NCBI GenBank assembly: GCA_000750105.3
Contig: JPHH03000100.1
Location: 1-64,000 of the forward strand
DNA length: 64,000 nt
Source: Tolypocladium sp. Sup5 PDA-1
Taxonomy: Eukaryota; Ascomycota; Sordariomycetes; Hypocreales; Ophiocordycipitaceae
Direction of reading: 5' to 3'
Position 1 is the first letter of the stretch; the number at the start of each line of letters is the position of its first letter. The position numbers and the translations under genes are program-made. Below are positions 62,599 to 64,000 of the stretch, one piece after another. The notes below the pieces were generated by a model. The model was not told where the DNA came from. It saw nothing but the letters and a program-made list of their open reading frames with translations, and did no database searches.

Positions 62599-64000
62599 AT
62601 GTCCGGGCAGCCCGGCAATCGAAACACTATCAGGATGTGGTCTGTCTTCAAGGCGCCGCTAATGCTCCTCTCCGCGATGGCGGTGATGATTTCGCCTGCC
62701 TCGGGCGAGAGGCTGCTCATGTCCAACTCGCTCAATACCTGCCAGCAGGAAAACGGCTTAATGGCCTCGCTCTTCAACGTCGTCTACACACCTAGCAATC
62801 ACTCGGCTAGCGTTTCAATATCCCTTATATCGACTATACAGGGCAACGTGCTCTTCGACCTTGCCATTTCCGCCTATGGCTACCAGTTCCTGCGCCGGAC
62901 TCTCAACCCCTGTGAAATGAACCTTGGTGGTCTCTGCCCCATGGCTCCTGGCAAAACCGCCCTTAATTTTAATCTTGCCGTGAACAAGGACGCCACTAGC
63001 CAAATTCCCGACATCGCTTATAACATCCCCGACCTCGATGCTAGCGTTCGAGTCTACGTTAATCTGACTGCCACTGGTGAGAGTGTGGCCTGCCTCGAGG
63101 CGGATGTCTCTAACGGAAAGACGGTTAACCTACTGGGTGTTAAGTGGGCTACCGCTATTGTCGCCGGTCTCTCTCTTCTATCGTCCGCCGTTATCAACGG
63201 GCTTGGCCATTCTAACACGGCCGCTCACATTGCCGTAAACTCGCTTACCCTCTTTGGCTATGTTCAGGCCCAGGCTATTGTCGGTCTTACAAGCATCCAT
63301 CTACCGCCTATTGTTCAGGCCTGGGTCCTGAATTTACAGTGGTCTATGGGCATCATCCGCGCCAGCTTCCTACAGGATATCTATACCTGGTACCAGCGCG
63401 CTACAGGCGGTAGTCCGTCCCAAATCTTTGACGCTCTCACCACTGTTTCAGTCCAAGTCACCAAGCGATCCTTGAATTACGCCGGAATCACTAGCCTTAG
63501 TTTGTTTAACCGCAACTTGGCTAGGATGGCTAAGACGGCTAAGACAGCTATGAGCGCATCGAGCAAGTTGACGAAGCGTGGCAACATTACAACGGGCTCC
63601 GGCACCTATATCGTATACGGCATACAGCGTATCGCCTTCCAGTCTGGGATTGAAACCACTAACTTGTTTTTGACCGGCCTTACCTCCTTCTACGTCCTGG
63701 TCGTCTTTACCGTCCTCGCCGTAATTACCTTCAAGGGCATCTGCGAGCTCTGCGTTAAGCAAAAGTGGATGAAAAAAGATATATTCCTACAGTTCCGCAA
63801 CGGCTGGCAAATAGTCCTGAAAGGCATTCTTTTTCGCATTGCCCTTCTCAGCCTCCCTCAGATAAGTATTCTCTGCCTCTGGGAGTTTACACAGGTCGAT
63901 TCGCCCGCTCTAGTCGTCCTTGCCGTTTTCTTCTTCGTTGGCCTTACTCTTACCCTCGCCGGGGCGCTTTTAAGGTCATCCGCATTGCCGGTCGCTCTAT
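62599..64000 (+). CDS. Flc/TRP-like membrane protein (flavin-carrier family), 3' end outside window
   Basis: An uninterrupted frame from ATG 62599 runs to the window end, 467 codons so far. The signal peptide (about residues 1-36, ending ISPASG) is followed by an ML-like lumenal domain with NTCQQENGLMASLFNVVYTP, NPCEMNLGGLCPM and VACLEADVSNGKTVNLLGVK. The TRP-type membrane region comes next (WATAIVAGLSLLSSAVING, YVQAQAIVGLTSIHLPPIVQ, AWVLNLQWSMGIIRASFLQD, IETTNLFLTGLTSFYVLVVF). Yeast Flc1-3 act in FAD import to the ER, calcium and cell-wall homeostasis. No intron is seen. In the last 35 bases the family-like KVIRIAGRS reads in a different frame from the rest, suggesting a one-base loss near 63960. 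Confidence 0.82.
   Translation, partial: MSGQPGNRNTIRMWSVFKAPLMLLSAMAVMISPASGERLLMSNSLNTCQQENGLMASLFNVVYTPSNHSASVSISLISTIQGNVLFDLAISAYGYQFLRRTLNPCEMNLGGLCPMAPGKTALNFNLAVNKDATSQIPDIAYNIPDLDASVRVYVNLTATGESVACLEADVSNGKTVNLLGVKWATAIVAGLSLLSSAVINGLGHSNTAAHIAVNSLTLFGYVQAQAIVGLTSIHLPPIVQAWVLNLQWSMGIIRASFLQDIYTWYQRATGGSPSQIFDALTTVSVQVTKRSLNYAGITSLSLFNRNLARMAKTAKTAMSASSKLTKRGNITTGSGTYIVYGIQRIAFQSGIETTNLFLTGLTSFYVLVVFTVLAVITFKGICELCVKQKWMKKDIFLQFRNGWQIVLKGILFRIALLSLPQISILCLWEFTQVDSPALVVLAVFFFVGLTLTLAGALLRSSALPVAL

Noticed and set aside
1..64000. tRNA, rRNA or CRISPR features
   Set aside because: No tRNA B-box with a matching cloverleaf, no rRNA sequence and no regularly spaced repeat array was seen; CRISPR is not expected in a fungal chromosome.

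Overview
The window is nuclear DNA of a filamentous ascomycete, most probably a Sordariomycete of the Hypocreales. Genes carry short introns (about 47-125 nt) with GTANGT-type donors, CTNAC branch sites and AG acceptors. Several families are typical of Pezizomycotina: GT90/CAP10 glycosyltransferase, Zn(II)2Cys6 factor, velvet factor, GPI-anchored phospholipase B, Flc/TRP-like channel and cAMP-receptor-like GPCR. A remnant of a bacterial-type Tc toxin A subunit suggests an insect- or nematode-associated lineage, but this is inference; the species cannot be named from the sequence alone.

Layout. Bases 1-1577 are the inverted partner of 51080-52655 (near-identical over the outer 0.9 kb), so the 49.5 kb between them is framed by a large inverted repeat. 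Just inside the left arm lie a fragment of a giant DUF3638 protein and an intact three-exon GT90 glycosyltransferase (3.2-5.9 kb). From 6 to 13.5 kb the DNA is gene-poor: two related short inverted-repeat elements, one small secreted cysteine-rich protein, a CpA-depleted TpA-rich island that looks like RIP, and a cluster of GTTTCGCCCCC-type palindromes. From 13.9 to 19.2 kb is a stack of broken elements, all on the minus strand: the C-terminal third of a TcA-like protein, cut by a hAT transposase fragment, joined to a telomere-linked-helicase N-terminal fragment, followed by a 5'-truncated non-LTR retroelement.

From 19.4 to 34.6 kb, working genes sit among decayed ones. The K+/H+ antiporter KHA1 (23.3-26.1 kb) and a class I/II aminotransferase (33.3-34.6 kb) look intact. 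Around them are remnants of a beta-lactamase-like hydrolase, a truncated Zn2Cys6 factor, hAT, an M43 protease with FG-GAP repeats, the start of a PNP-type NLR, an internally deleted PEP synthase, a homeobox gene with a damaged splice site, a velvet domain, a dienelactone hydrolase with an unresolved 5' end, and a class III aminotransferase.

From 37.5 to 47.3 kb is a healthier stretch: APC-family amine/amino-acid permease, an unknown two-exon gene, phospholipase B and an acyltransferase-3 membrane protein. A degenerate non-LTR retrotransposon (48-51 kb) abuts the right inverted-repeat arm. Beyond it lie a 399-bp inverted-repeat element, a secreted RidA-family protein, a cAMP-receptor-like GPCR, a three-exon 55-residue secreted peptide with six cysteines, and the start of an Flc/TRP-like channel that runs off the window.

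Functionally the intact genes are mostly cell-surface, secretory or transport functions rather than one pathway. No biosynthetic cluster or self-contained new system is evident. The most notable items are the broken TcA gene, the tiny cysteine peptide beside a GPCR, the palindrome cluster and the large inverted-repeat frame.
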